Source of the DNA: Zygaena filipendulae
Taxonomy: Eukaryota; Arthropoda; Insecta; Lepidoptera; Zygaenidae
Assembly: GCA_907165275.2 (NCBI GenBank)
Contig: OU015660.1
Coordinates: forward strand, 6,078,501-6,142,500
Length of the DNA: 64,000 nucleotides
Direction: 5' to 3'
Shown: positions 1 to 13,654 of the stretch, piece after piece
Layout: each line of letters starts with the position of its first letter
Position numbering within the stretch: the first letter of the stretch is position 1
Translations under genes and position numbers: made by a program
Notes under the pieces: model-generated
Told to the model about the DNA's origin: nothing
What the model saw: the letters and a program-made list of their open reading frames with translations, nothing else
Database searches by the model: none

Positions 1-57
1 AAACAGAAGTGCCTAGATACATAATATATACAATATACATCCTCAACTCCTTACTAA

Positions 58-274
58 TCCCTCCTAATATTATAAATGCGAAAGTAACTCCGTCTGTTTG
101 TCTGTCTATTACGCTTTCACGCCTTAACGGCGCCACCAATAATTATGAAATTTTGCATGCACGTTGTCAGGGGTACAGAGAAAGACATAAGGTACTTACG
201 TTACGTATTGTTTATCCCGGAATACCCGCGGGACCTCCGATATTACCGCGGGTGAAACCGCGAGGAACAGCTAG
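58..274 (+). mobile_element. Short non-autonomous Helitron (Lep1-like family A)
   Basis: The element starts with TC at TCCCTCCTAATATTATAAATG-like sequence and ends in CTAG followed by T. A 3' hairpin with CCGCGG arms around GTGAAA precedes the end. TC at 5', CTRR at 3' and a subterminal hairpin are the hallmarks of Helitrons, and this body (cacgcaaaaac..., gcatgcacgttgtcag...) is the family widespread in Lepidoptera. No coding capacity. Confidence 0.75.
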
Positions 275-1350
275 TAATTATATAAAAACTGAAGCACGCC
301 TAAAATGTTTCTAGTGTAGAGTTTTCTTCGTGAAAACGTCGTGCAGATTATCTAGGCTTTGAATTTCAATAAATAAAATAAAGATTACTTGTTGGGTAAA
401 ACAAGTTTATACTACCTATCATTAAAACTTACGTTATACATATTATGATAATTATCAACAATCAAATATTCAAAGACGGTGATTATCTAAATATTTTTTT
501 AAGTTTATACCTAACATTTTTTTTTCTTTAATATGTACCTATCAAAAGTTGTATCATCTCCAAAGTTTCCAAGATCTAAGCCAGTGCTTGGCGCTCAACG
601 AGGCGTTCAAGTGCTTCTCGTTGTCGAGGATGCTATTAAGCGGCAAAGACGTACTTCAGATGTACACTGTCTCATGTTACCCACTCATTACGAAACCTTA
701 ACAACTCTCTGAATAAAAACATTGTTATCAAAATAAATCAATGGCTCAAGAGATTGCATTTACGGACACCCACTCCCCACTAATAGTGGCGACATTTTTC
801 GTGCTAAACCCATTCTGCTCAAGCAAAACAAAAAATCGCCCGGCTCCTATCAATAAAAATCTTTCCTCTCTCTTATATACTCCTGCCGTGTCGTGACAAC
901 AGATCGGCTTAATACGGGTACACTAGTAGGTAACCTATCGATAACGTGGTGAGACTTTTATAGAAGTACCTACCTACATGGTGAGGTTTCGTGCATTCCG
1001 CGAGCGGAATCGGATTTCAGGGCCCTTATTCACTATGACCCACAACATTCCCCGATCATAACGTGCGTACCAAAAACACAATCCCAAATGCTTCAGATGT
1101 TAAAATATTAGAAAATAACATTCTTTAATGTAATAAGACTAGTTGAAAATGTATTTTTTGTAGTGAAACTTATTTGAGTACGTAAAAAATCAATTTAAGT
1201 GGCGCGTTTTGTTAACGGAACTTATAATGGTCATCTATACATGTAATAAAATTGTTACAGGTCGATGTCTGTACAGACGTACATGGGAGATAAATAAGAA
1301 AAAATAAATTTATGCGACTCTATGAGTGATATAGAAACAAAAAATACCGT
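275..1350. other. Intergenic DNA, nothing recognised
   Basis: No coding exon, RNA gene or repeat was recognised here. A region near 570-690 is somewhat less AT-rich but has no sustained frame. Confidence 0.5.
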
Positions 1351-1533
1351 TTTTAGAATTTTTGTCTGTCTGTCTGTCTGTCTGTATGTTCGTATTCGTG
1401 CTACGCAAAAACTGCTGCACCAAATTTAATGCGGTGTTTTTGTTGTATTGCTAAGGGTCTAACTTAGATACTCATGTTTCGATTTTTTCGAAATTCCATC
1501 TGGAACTCGAGATATAAAAAAAAATGCTGGTCA

Positions 1534-1715
1534 TCCTACTAATATTATAAATGTGATGTTTGTTACTCAATCACGCAAAAACGGCTAAACGGATTTGGAT
1601 AAAATTTGGCATGCACGTTGTCATGGGTACAGAGAAGGACATAGGGTACTTTTGATCCCGGAATTCCCGCGGGAACTCCGAAAGTACCTCGGGTGAAACC
1701 GCGGGGCGCAGCTAG
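1534..1715 (+). mobile_element. Short Helitron, family A
   Basis: Starts TCCTACTAATATTATAAATG and ends GCAGCTAG|T, with the CCGCGG hairpin arm partly mutated to CCTCGGG. Same body as the copy at 58-274. A (TCTG)n-bearing fragment of a related element lies just upstream at about 1355-1500. Confidence 0.75.
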
Positions 1716-2287
1716 TAGTGAATAAGAGCCCAGCGAAGAACACGCGGTTAGTATCCATGACGAGAGTGGATGAATTGTGTCGCATTTTTCTCTGGCGGGC
1801 GCGCGTCGACTCTGTAATAAAACATTCATGAATTCAAAATGACGCTCACCCGGCGTCGCGCGTCGTGCGCTTTAGGGTGGGCAATGGAAATAGGTATGAA
1901 AGAAAAAGTGATTTTAATTCGAAACCACCCGGTTAGGTACTTACTGCAGTTTTTGTTGTAAGTATCTAAATCTTATTACTTATTTAAATTATATTATAAG
2001 TAGGTAACCTACTTAAGATGAATTGTAATGAAGCTGTGCCACTGATGAAATACGTAGAATTTTGTGTAAAAAATTAAAATATAACATTACCGTGATGAAG
2101 GCATTATTTACGTTATGCAACTGTTGTCTCTCTAACTATTTTTCGTTACGTGAATGAATTCCCTGTTTATCTTCAGAGCTTCCTCCTGTAACTATGCAAA
2201 ATTTCATTTGAAAGCGTAACAAACAAACTTACTTTCTCATTTGTAAGGATAGTCACTGAAATTCAACATGTCGCTTTTCTATATATA

Positions 2288-2797
2288 CACACCGGCAGAA
2301 TTAGCGGAACATAAAAAGGCAGAGTATAGAAATAATTACGTATATATATTAAAACAAATTATTATCAGGCATGAAGTAATAAACTAATATACATCTTTTA
2401 ACATCGACTTTAAGAAGTTTTTAGTAAAATTTTATTAAAAGTAATCAAAATTAAAAAAAAAACAAAAAATTCTCTAGTTTGTGAGAACACAGACAATGTT
2501 GCAAATAAAAGTGGAATCACGAAGGGGAAACACACGTTATTAATCGTTCATTTATTTAGTGTTAAAATCACAGTAATCTTTAATTTGCAACATTATTTGT
2601 GTGCCCACAAATTAGAGAAAAAGTGTTTTTTTTATTATTATTTTAAATAAAATTTAATAATTTAATTACAAACTTTTAAAGTGTTAAAATATGTATATTA
2701 ATTTATTACTTCACGTCTAATTATTATTTGTTTTAATATATATACGTAATTATTTCTATACTCTGCCTTTCTATGTTCCGCTAATTCTGCCGGTGTG
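2288..2797. mobile_element. 510-bp foldback MITE with TA target duplication
   Basis: The ends are CACACCGGCAG and CTGCCGGTGTG, each flanked by TA (2286-2287 and 2798-2799). The arms remain complementary inward for more than 100 bp (ggcagagtatagaaataatt and so on), with weaker symmetry almost to the centre near 2540. The TA duplication points to the Tc1/mariner superfamily. No transposase frame is present. Confidence 0.8.
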
Positions 2798-2809
2798 TAT
2801 ATTTTTTTT

Positions 2810-4570
2810 ATTTCGTCAGATATTCACATTGATGTGCGATAGATAACAGTGTGGTGAATTTCACACGGTTATGTTGGGTGGTCGATGATGTTCGAAGTGT
2901 GCCCGCGGAAGTTCTCCCAAGCCCAACTATGCCCGCTCGGTCGAGGGAGGGAATGCGAACAATTTCACTGAAGCCCACTGAGTGAGACACTTGGCGTGAT
3001 AAGCGTGAAAGCTAATAAATTCTCGTGCGAGGGGGTGACGAAGTGCTATGCTTATTTATTTCTTTAAAATCTTTGCATTCAGTATACTATTTCTGCTACA
3101 CGTTTTCACTCGCTTTCGGAGTTGCCGTGGGAATTCCGGAATTTAAAGCCTTATTTCACTTAGGAACAACGTAGCTGGATTTTTTAAATCCAAAAGAATT
3201 AAGAGGATTTCGAGTTTATCCATACATCAATGTTAACTCTGAATCAGGGATCGAACCCGCGAAACCTGAAAAGTGGAAGCTATTTGTTTAAAAGTTCGGA
3301 ATTCGATGTGCTCTTTTGTGCTTGTATTGTATTGTACTACCTACATTTTCTAGAACTGTGCCATAACACACTATAAAATGCTTAACAAAGAACTAAATTA
3401 CTTAAGAATTACCTGTCAGGGCAAAAGGACAAAGGTGAGCTAAGCCGCTTACCTACTATTAGCTTAGGACCTAACACTAGCATTCACTCCTTTTCTATAG
3501 GCACCTACATGTGGTCAGTCTCTTGTCGATATGCAAGCACTTTACTATCTATAATACGGCAAATACACGTATACGTATTATCTGCTGTTCAGCACAACAT
3601 ATATTACTATATAATATGTACATTATATGTACATGAATATGCATACTTACATAGTTCCACACTTCCAAAAAACTCAACAACACCTCCACAACAATAGTAT
3701 ACAGTTCTAAGCATCTTATGCATCGATATCATCTTAACGTCAAATATAATATATCATTAAATAAGAAATATTCACAATTACCATACCAACTAAACTGGAT
3801 TTTGAGAGAAACACTTGGGGATAAATCTAACATGAAACCTAACTTTTGTTGAATGGATAATTATGGTCACTTTGAATGTTGTAGAATTCAAGTGATAACC
3901 TTTACCTGAAATGCTTGGCTATTTTCTAAAATCAGTGCTCAGCACACACGTTGTCAAATATTTCATAGCAAAAAAAACTAATTGGAACAAACAAGCCTGT
4001 TAAACATATTCTGTCTGTTTAAGATGCATACGATGCTCACAATAATTTGAATACTATTGTTGTAAGTATAGATGTTAGTGGTTTTATTTGGGGTGGTTGG
4101 GGTAGGTATATATTATAGGAGCACACTGCTGCTGATCTGCTGTTGATTTTCAAGTTGATACACATATTTTTTTTAAATTACAGTCTGTAAAAAAAATCCG
4201 TTATCCCCATGTCACGAGTAATGTTGTAATAAAAGAAATAAAAGAAATTTTTGAAGCAAATGTTTTCAAAGCAAACATGTTTAGACGTCAGATTTATGAT
4301 TTCTGATCCATCTGCTATGCCGTCTCGCATAATATTGCGGTCCGACTCAGAAAAATAATAAAAGCAAGGAGATAAGACTTTCGTTTTCTCCAAAGGAGGC
4401 AGAGAAATTGTACGTTCTTTTTTATATTATAGTTTGTAAGCAAGTAGTTTCAAGAGTTTTTAGAAAACAGTCAATATTTTTAATGTTTGATAGCGATCAA
4501 TTTTTTTATCTAATTCAATAAATTCAATTGAAACTATGCGCGATGCGCGAGGCTATGTGCGATATGCGAT
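2810..4570. other. Intergenic DNA, nothing recognised
   Basis: Only short frames without homology. The 2880-2960 stretch is GC-richer but has no coding signature. Confidence 0.5.
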
Positions 4571-4574
4571 TGTG

Positions 4575-4745
4575 AATGTGAGTTTATTTACTTGTTTGTT
4601 ACGCTTTTACGCCTTAATTACTCAGCTGACCATCATAAAATTTTGTTTACACGTTGTCAGGGGTATTCAAAAGGACATAGGGTAGTTTTAATAACGGAAT
4701 TCCCACGAGAACTACGAAAAAACCGCGTGTCCGCGGGAAACAGCT
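4575..4745 (+). mobile_element. Decayed Helitron, family A
   Basis: Recognisable by the acgccttaa...ttgtcaggggta...ggacataggg body and the CCGCGGGAAACAGC end. The 5' terminus and final CTAG are lost. Confidence 0.5.
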
Positions 4746-5173
4746 TTCTTGCTGATACAATAAAATCCTTTATTCAGTGATAACTTAACACCAGCGCTTA
4801 TCCATTTTCCGTAGACATTACTGCTTATTTAAGATTAATACTGTACAACTATCAGAATACAGAAATGCGACTAGGAAATAATAAAAATAGGTTCAGCGTG
4901 GCCAGCAACTTCCTTCGGGCACCGGAGCGAGACGAGAACCAATCTCTGAGCCGATGCGAAGCGTTTTGTTGGAAATAGCTTTCTTTCAATCTGCATTTTC
5001 TTGCTGATTTACCAACTTTCATACGAAATAACAACTTTTGAACTGAATTTTACCTATTACTACAGACGTTCGAAACATTCAAAGTTAATCATTATTACGT
5101 ATGTACTTAGGTATAAGTATTATGTAGTTTTTTGCTATAAACTATAGGTAGGCATAATTAAGAAAAACCTATA

Positions 5174-5367
5174 TCCTACTTAATATTATAATTAATGTGA
5201 AAGTGTGGATGTTTGTTACTCAATCACGCAAAAACGGCTGAACGGATTTGGGTGAAATTTGGCATGCACGTTTATAGAGAAAGACATATACTTTTTATTT
5301 TTTATCCATGCATAATTCCTACGGTAACTCCGAAATTACCGCGGGTGAAACCGCGGGGCACAGCTAG
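5174..5367 (+). mobile_element. Short Helitron, family A
   Basis: TCCTACTTAATATTATAATT start, intact CCGCGG hairpin and ACAGCTAG|T end. A reverse-strand decayed relative lies about 120 bp downstream (about 5490-5630), so two copies face opposite ways. Confidence 0.75.
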
Positions 5368-5639
5368 TTTTCTATAAATGAAATAGGTATCTATTGTTCT
5401 TTTGTGAAAAACAGAAGCTTTTCAATAGATGAGTTTATAACTCAAAGTTGTTACGAGTAAATGAAGAAGTTTTAACTATACCATAAATAACTCCCCGTGC
5501 TTCACCCGCGTTAATTTTGGAGGTTCCGCGGGATTTCCGGTGTAAAAAGTACCCGATATCCTTTTCTGTACACTTGAAAAAGTGTATGCGAAACTTCATT
5601 AAATGTAATCGACACACAGAAAAACTATGACATGAATAA

Positions 5640-8110
5640 TATTAGTATCTATTGAATTACGTATTTATTTTAACATAAAAAGTTATCATATTTTTTTTTA
5701 TATCCACATCTTATATCCCCACTTGAAAACAAATAAAACTCTCATAAAATAACCTCATAGAATGTTTTCAGTAACACACCGAACCTATCTAGGCTGTATT
5801 ATAGAGGCCGAATGGTAGCTGGTAAGTAGGTACACTCGTAAAGTAGCGGGCTCGATTACATACAGGAGTGAGCCAGTGCCAAATTAACTAGCAAACGGAC
5901 CCAGATATACGTGATACGAATATTTTTCAAAATCTCTCTATATTTGCGAGTGAGACAGAAACAAATAAAATTTGTTATGTATTCAGTAAGTAGACGTCGT
6001 ATTTGTTTTATGTATATGCTTATATATATATATATCTGCACAGGATAAACTTACATAAATATATTAGAAAATCGAACAGGTATTTTGCGGAAAAAAAAAA
6101 CAATACCACATAATATCGAGTGTTTCCCAAGATTAACCTTATTAACGTGATAATAAGCATCGATATGTCGAAGCAATATTAAAGTGGGTATAAATTCATT
6201 TTCATTACTCATACTCGGAAAGTAGGTCTGAAGTTGCCTGAGAAGCGGGTTGAAAGTAACCCTTTTCAGCCCTAGGGAGAATCGCTTTCAACTGACAGCT
6301 GGATACTGCAGAAACTCAAGTTTTTTTTTTATGTCATAGGGGGTATCCTTACTGGCCAGTAGCACACCTAATGGTTGATTTATGTAAAATAAAATTCACT
6401 AATTTTTTTCTTTAGCTAATTCCTATTTTTATTTTGACTAATGAAAAGCACAGTATTATCCTCGGGAGAAAGATTCTTACTTTCACCCCTAGGATAACAA
6501 TGTACTATTTACAAGGTTTTAGGAAAGTATCTTTATGGTAAGAGAGAGTTTATATTAAATTCTACATGTTGAATAGGTAGGTATATTTTTACTTTTCATA
6601 TACCTAAATATTCTATTTAGTTGAATATATTATACTTAGAATTTTCTTCAGAATACGAGTATGTTTTAATATAATAAAAAAAGGAATTTGTATGGCAAAA
6701 GGTGTGCATTATTACAGAAACGAGTAGCGAAGAAAGTAACTACCATTTATTTCCATCAACCACAATTTCTTATGAATCGGTTAATGGATTAAACGTGATG
6801 AGAATTCTCTTAGGCTTGCGGAGTAGGTACCTAGTGCTTTTGAAGTACAATTTTCGGTTACTTTTTCATGAATCAACAGGTAATGTGGTATAAATAGCTA
6901 CAAAAATGAATAAATCTTATTCCCGAGAGTCTCTTTCAAATACAAGCAGTCTAAGACCAAAATGTCCCAATAATAATTAAAAAAACGTTAGTACTGAAAC
7001 AGTCGAGTGTCATAGGACGAGTATAAGATTTGTCCTAGGAGGATATTTACTGATCCACAAATTTTTGACAACATTTTTTATTCCTATAATTAAGAATTAA
7101 GCAATGCCTATTCCATATAATTTTAAAGTTTTACAATATCATTAAAGTTGATGAAATAATCTCTGAACACGCTTCGTTTCAACCCTGTATAGAAGATAAG
7201 AATTCTCAGATAAAAACTTTGGATTTGTTTTTTCTATGGAGAAAATTTACTGTAATCGAGTTTTGCCTTTATCAGAATTTAAATTAAATTTATTATATAT
7301 TATGTAGATTGTAGGTGTATTCGAAAATAAAACACCTGATCAAAAATATTTACAATTTTTGAGACTTAAAAAAAAATGTTTTTAATAACAGAACAGAAAC
7401 TGACAGACACTATCCAAACAGAAAATATCCAAAGTATTTTAGAAATCTTGAGCGTAGATAGCGTACCTATCGGTCACTTAAGTAATTATCAAAAGACTAT
7501 GAGACTATGACCAAAAGATTGTACAATTTATATTACTCCACCGCCGCCGTCGCGTCTGGCAAAGTTTGACGTCGTCTTGCGTCTGTATCGTAACTTGTAG
7601 CAATACGGGTATACCCGAACTGTAACATTGTCAAGTGAGAATAGAAAATATCTTTTAAAGCGCATCAATTGGCTTTAAACAAAGTTATGAGCTACGAAGA
7701 GTGGTCGTTACAAACGTCGTTATGGTGCGGCAGGGGTGAACAACCCGCGCGATGCGGCGCGTTCTGGGAAGATGAGGCCAACCAACCCAACTAACCAACA
7801 TGCAACCAACGCCCCAATATATAACCGCGGGTTCTACAACAATTAATATTATGTTACTCAATTAAGTTATTATCCCTAAATTTTATTTAGTTTTTTGTAT
7901 AGTGAGCTTCAGCTAACGCTCGACCCATGAACACAGGTGTAGGCTTTGGACACTACTGCAAAATATTTCTATCTTACGCCATTAAACAAACAATACTAAT
8001 CTAAGGAAACGGAAAGGCGATATGGATTAGCGTAGATTATGAATAAACAAATGTTGCGCTAGCAAAATAAATAGTGGTATTGAGTTAGAAATATTATTAT
8101 AGTAGGTAGA
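5640..8110. other. Intergenic DNA with one GC-rich patch
   Basis: Mostly AT-rich and featureless. Positions about 7535-7750 are CpG-rich (ccgccgccgtcgcgtctggc and so on) and include gggtgaac, a word shared with GC patches near 24110 and 35180. The patch could be a regulatory element or an old repeat. Confidence 0.4.
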
Positions 8111-8115
8111 TATCA

Positions 8116-8328
8116 TCTAAGCTAAAATGACGCGCCCCTCCATCGGGTATACGCACACGCCCAACCGTTAAAATATGGATACGACACATATAAATCTGGT
8201 CTGTATATTCATCACAAGTGCGCAATACTGTCGCCGCACTCACACTATTAAATACATATTATCTGATACATGATCCCGCACATCTAAAACTGTTATTGAA
8301 GTAGTGGAGCGCGTCATTTTAGTTTAGA
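8116..8328. mobile_element. Small inverted-repeat element (MITE-like)
   Basis: Ends ctaagctaaaatgacgcgcc and, reverse-complemented, ctaaactaaaatgacgcgct bracket about 210 bp of unrelated DNA. No clear target duplication. Confidence 0.45.
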
Positions 8329-8774
8329 TAAGCTCTACATAAGTTTTTTAAAAAAGAACCTGAATATAATAATATTTTTTCTTGAAATACGCTAAAATTC
8401 ACAGAGGCGGCTTATGCTTGTGTAGAAAACAAGTTTTGATATTAGTAGATAAGTAATTTTTATATACCTACGTAATTCAAATTCAATTTAGGTATTGCCC
8501 CAGAAGAAACACAAGAAATCTATATCTATCTATATACTTATGAAGAAAGAAGAAGAAGAAGAAAATACATTTATTTCAGCACTGTTGTGTTGAAACATAA
8601 CACATAAGAAAAAGAAACAAACATCAACAGTGCCTAATCTAAAGATACATAGATAATAATATCTCTTTTAATAACACCGTAGAGAGGTAAATTCTGTACA
8701 TTGAATATATATTCAAAATTAATATTGGAGGATGAATGGTGATCGATACTGATGCCAAAAATGCAATCAGTAAA

Positions 8775-8820
8775 TTTTTTGTCTGTCTGTCTGTCTGTCT
8801 GCCTGCCTGTCTGTCTGTAC
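8775..8820 (+). repeat. (TCTG)n microsatellite
   Basis: About eleven tetramers TCTG/CCTG. They open the reading frames seen here on both strands, which are not genes. Confidence 0.9.
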
Positions 8821-9023
8821 TGTCTGCGTGTATGTGCACGCATGGGTCAAAAACTACTGAAGGGATTTTAACCAAACTTGTTACGATTGTAGTCCATACT
8901 CCTGGGCAGTTTATAAGCTATATAACATAACGCTAAGACACATAGGAGCTGAGCAGTGACGATAAATTTGAAGTAAGTCGGATGAAAATACGCTTTTGAG
9001 CTCTTATCTTCGCATATACGTTT

Positions 9024-9174
9024 AGTCAATCACGCAAAAACGGCCGAACGGATTTGGATGATATTTGGCATGCACGTTGTCAGGGTTACAGAGAAGGACA
9101 TAGGGTATTTTTTATCCCGGAATTCTCACGGGAACTCCGAAATTACCGCGGGTGAAACCGCGGGGCAAAATTAG
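9024..9174 (+). mobile_element. Helitron fragment, family A, 5'-truncated
   Basis: Retains caatcacgcaaaaacggccg, the central body and the CCGCGG hairpin. The end reads AAAATTAG rather than ACAGCTAG, so the terminus is mutated. Confidence 0.6.
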
Positions 9175-9367
9175 TAGTAAATAAAATATAATTTTTGTAA
9201 TTTTGAGTTGTATTCTTGATAAGGTCTTGGTAGTTCTGTCTAAAAAGTCACAACAAATTTTAAATATATGTATAAGGAACAGATTAAAAAAAGTATTAGA
9301 AATGAGGCGGAATATCATACCGAGTGGCATACGGCCGCCTCGTTACAATACCTAATATATTTACTTA

Positions 9368-9672
9368 CTAGCTGTGCCACGGGGTTTCACCCGCGTGAAA
9401 GGTTTTTATACAACAACTTTTTTTCCCGACATCTGATTTCAATGAAACAAAGCCTATATGTAGCTCCAGACTAAGCTTAATCTACCTATGAAATCCGCAT
9501 GACAATCCGTTCAGTAGATGCAGAGATTATTCGAACAGACAGACAGACAGAAAATAATTTTAATATTTTTTTTTTTGTGTTTGGTTACTCTTCTTTTATC
9601 ACCCCTCTTAATTTTAGGTAAAAATATTCGATATACAGAATCGCGGATTCTACTCTTTTATTATAGTATAGA
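9368..9672 (-). mobile_element. Helitron, family E (about 305 bp)
   Basis: On the minus strand it begins TCTATACTATAATAAAAGAG and ends ...CACAGCTAG|T. It shares its whole length, including an internal (CAGA)n tract, with the copy at 63482-63799. Confidence 0.7.
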
Positions 9673-10049
9673 TTACTTTGAAAAGAAAACAAAGTAGGTA
9701 ATCTAACTCTATATCATACTAGATATTGCAAAAGGAACATTCATTTTGAGACATAAAAGAAAATTTTATTAAAATCTCAACTGATTCGATAGTTTGAAAT
9801 TTAACTTTGAGTATATAAAAGTAATAAAACTTAAAGTCCGAGAGATATTTTCAAAGTTAAATATTTTCCAGCTTTATGTGATTGCTGGTGTCACTGATGT
9901 TATCTTATTCCCTGACAAGAGATCTCGAGTATGATGCTGCGAGGGGACAGTAAAGCTTAAGGAGAGCATTATTACTGTACTCTGGTCTCAGACCTAATTT
10001 ACACCGGAAGTTTCAATATTACTAGTGTTGTACAAAACTTTAAATATTT

Positions 10050-11203
10050 ATGTAACTAAAACTAAGTTGATTAAATTTCAAACATATCGAAGTATTCCGA
10101 TAGAACTTAACATTAGTTATAATAGTGTTAATGTAGAGGAGTTGCCGGAATATACATTCCTAGGGATATGTATTGACAAATATTCCTCCTAGAAACCACA
10201 CATAAATACGCTGCTAAACAAAATCGATCGTTTTGTGTATGCTTTTAGACGAATAAGACAAACTGCTGGCAAACAAGTCGCTTTAACAGCATACCATGGT
10301 TACGTATCGTCACGCTTTAGATATGGACTTATTCTATGGGGCAATTCGATTGATATGCAGAGAATCTTTGTAGTCCAATAAAAGTGTATAAGGGCAATTT
10401 GCACAGCCGAGTATGGAGAGAGCTGCAAACCACTTTTTAAAGAACTTAAAATATTGCCACTGCCTTGCCTGTACGAAATATATTTATTTGTTAAAAAACA
10501 TCCAAGCTTTTTTATAACCAATGGTGAACTACCCAACAGTAGATTGTGTATTCCAAGACAAAGGCTAGCCTTATTTCAGAATAATTCTTACTGTATGGCA
10601 ATCAAAACGTATAATAGTTTATCTGATGAGATGAAATCTTTAACAATAACATAATTTAAGCGTGCTCTTTTTGAGAAATTGGTGGAATGCAATTATTATT
10701 CTATTAAAGACTTCTTTAGTAGCGGCTTTAGATAGACGGTTCTTCGCTTTTTTTTTGAATGGATATTTTATTGTATATATTATATAACTATTATTTATTT
10801 CTATTGCATGAAAGTTTACAATGTTGCTGTTGTTGATTTTTAATGGTTTTCTTTTATTTTTTGATATTGTTATTGTTTGACGATTTCTTTTTTATTTTAT
10901 TTTTTTAATTTTTGTAATTTTTAATAAGTATTGACTTTTGCATCATTGAATATTGATATTATTTAATTATTATTGATGAATTTCATGATATTGTCTTTAG
11001 TTTCTTTGATCTTGACATTTATATATTTTGATTTTGAGTTTATTATAATTATTATTTATTGAATGTGACAAGGAAATGATAATGCTATAAATAGGTATAG
11101 TTGCAACACCTGTAAATGTACCTAATTCATAAGCTCACTGCATTAATATTTAAAACCTTACTCTGTACACTTAGCAAGCATTGAATAAATAAATAAATAA
11201 ACT
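10050..11203 (+). pseudogene. 3' end of a decayed non-LTR retrotransposon (reverse transcriptase C-terminal part)
   Basis: In broken frames the plus strand reads pieces such as VEELPEYTFLGICIDK, HGYVSSRFRYGLILWGNS, CIRAICTAEYGESCKPLFKE and RLALFQNNSYCMAIKTYN. These fit the region after the reverse transcriptase catalytic core of Jockey/CR1-group elements. Stop codons and a frameshift interrupt it. It ends in an AT-rich 3' UTR with a (TAAA)n tail at about 11183-11203. Confidence 0.7.
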
Positions 11204-12730
11204 GTTAACGTTTTGATGCGTCATTTGTGTATTATTTTAAAGTTTCGTTTCCTTAAAAACAATTATTAATCGACTTGTACTTAAATAAATCTTTCTTTCT
11301 TTCTTTATTCTTTCTTTCTAGCTATGTGTAAATTTGTATCTATTTTTTCTCCATTTAAAAAAATAGACTGTCTTCTGTATAATCACTTTTGAGGTAAAAC
11401 TGTACCAATTACTAGTGTAAACTCATTTGTTCCAGAGTATATGAATATTGACGTGACAAAATAACATCCATCAGAATCCCGAAATTTTGAATAAACAGTG
11501 ATCTATTCAGTGACGTCTATCCTTTTTGTCTCTTATACCATATAACAATAAATTAATAGAACTGGGTGGAAGTGACACTAGGGATGATAGGGTGTAATTC
11601 TCTACCATATATTTTTTTATAAACTTTGTCGGTGTAAATAAGGAATTCTATAGAGCACTGGCTATAGAGCTTCAGTGTCGGGTTGTCGGAACAGTATCGC
11701 TGCGGTGCATGATTCGGCAATAACGCTACACATTCTTGCCCTCAGACGCTCGTTATTGTGCATAGTGGACGGGAAATGTGATTATTCATGCTACATTTCC
11801 CTCAAATGCTTTTTGCAGTTGCTTTTTTAATCTGTTATTATTATTTTTTTTTTTTAAAGTTGTATAATTCATATGGCGCGTTTACAAAATATAATATAGA
11901 GTGGATTTTTACAAGGGCCAATGAATAACTACTACATGATGAAGTTGCCACGAAACAAATATTCGTCAGTATACATGAAGTAGGTTAATAATGGTATCTC
12001 CTATACATTTTGAAAAAATATCTACACCACAGAAGTTTATTTTTTAGTGTGTCAAAGGTTGCCTGTTGGTATATGTTCAAGGTTGACTTTGACTTTTTTA
12101 ACAAAATTATAATGTGATCCACAGTCACTTTGTAAAGCTTCCCACTACTATGACCAGGGGAACACGATGATCCACAAACTCCTATTAGGTAGTTGATTAT
12201 GGAAGAAGTATTATACTTACGTATAATAGTCCAAACGGTTCTATTACTGTCACTACTACTCTATCGTCAGCCACACGGGTTTTACAGCCAAACCGTAGAA
12301 GCTACAGTCTTGAAATTTGTACAGTATACGTATGATAATGACCCAAAGCTATACAAGTTGTCAAAAAATATTTTTAATATAACTATATCCCAAGTTGTGT
12401 CTGTTTTTTCTCCAATGAATAAATAAAAATGATTTTATGATTTTAAAGGGAGGCGCAAACATGTTTTGTTTATCTATACCGAAGGTATCGTTGAATATAG
12501 AGCATTGAGTAGAAAAAAACATCTGAAAAACAAAGGCATGAAAAACCGCCAAATTCAGCTTTTTTTACAACATTTTGCACCAAAGTGTTTTCCAACTTTT
12601 CGTTAAACTTAAAACTTGGTAATAAATATTTTTTTTCACTTCTCATGCTCTGAAAGTGCTTGTTTGTGCAGGATATAGGCTACGCATAATCGAATTTTGT
12701 GTACAAGTGCATTAACGTATCTACTCATAA
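11204..12730. other. Intergenic DNA with a (TTTC)n tract
   Basis: A TTTC microsatellite lies at about 11288-11321. A 77-codon frame at 12193-12426 has no recognisable domain. The remainder is unremarkable. Confidence 0.4.
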
Positions 12731-12731
12731 A

Positions 12732-12970
12732 TCCTATTAATATTATAAACGCGAAAGTTTGTAAGTATGTATGGATGGATGGATGGATGGATGGATGAAT
12801 GCATGGATGGATGTTTGTTACTCTTTCACGCAAAAACTACTGAATGGATTTAAATGAAACTTTACAATAATATAGCTTATACATCATATTAACACATAGG
12901 GTACTTTTTATCCCGGAATTCCCACAGGAACTCCGATTTTACCGGGGGTGAAACCGCGGGGCACAGCTAG
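12732..12970 (+). mobile_element. Helitron, family A, with internal (ATGG)n expansion
   Basis: Starts TCCTATTAATATTATAAACG and ends ACAGCTAG|T. Positions about 12771-12812 hold a GGAT/ATGG tetranucleotide tract that lengthens this copy relative to its relatives. Confidence 0.75.
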
Positions 12971-13044
12971 TGTATCTATATTAAGGCAAAGAAAATGAGC
13001 CATACAGCCAAACACAATAAGACGTTCATGGATAGAATTTGTTA

Positions 13045-13249
13045 TCCTACTAATATTATAAATGTGAAAGTGTGGATGTATAGATGTTTGGATGTTTGTT
13101 ACTCAATCACGCAAAAACGACTGAACGGATTTGGATGAAATTTTGCATGCACGTTGTCAGGGGTACAGAGAAGGACATAGAGTACTTTTTATCCCGGAAT
13201 TCCGCGGGAACTCCGAAATTACCGCGGGTGAAACCGCGGGCACATCTAG
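13045..13249 (+). mobile_element. Short Helitron, family A
   Basis: Starts TCCTACTAATATTATAAATG and ends ACATCTAG|T with an intact GTGAAA-loop hairpin. It lies only about 75 bp from the preceding copy in the same orientation. Confidence 0.75.
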
Positions 13250-13654
13250 TTTTATAATATTTACTTTAATTTATTTGCCTTATGTGTTTTTTAAGACATA
13301 AATACCGTTAATATGCCGGGAAAAACAATTTCCTTCAGTATTCCCAGCTGTACTAATTTTACTTTGAATTTTAATTAAAGAAATGTTATGTTAGACCTAC
13401 TACTGTTTTATTTCCTCGTAATCAAAGTGAAAAGCCGAGTATATAACTCGTCCGCAAAACCATTTTATCCTCGACATTGCTATCTGCTAGGGCTGCTAAA
13501 AGTCTCGGATAAAAGTGGTTCGTTTTGTGCACTTGTTGTAAAATCTACTATTATTATTACGTATATTTTACCAAAAAATACCAACATTCATATTCTATAA
13601 CTTTTTTTGTTAAAACCAACTTTATTTTGCAGTTAAACGCGTAGTACCGAAGCG

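Noticed and set aside
12193..12426. A 77-codon membrane-protein gene
   Set aside because: The hydrophobic start is short and the remainder lacks any motif. The surroundings show no splice or promoter support.
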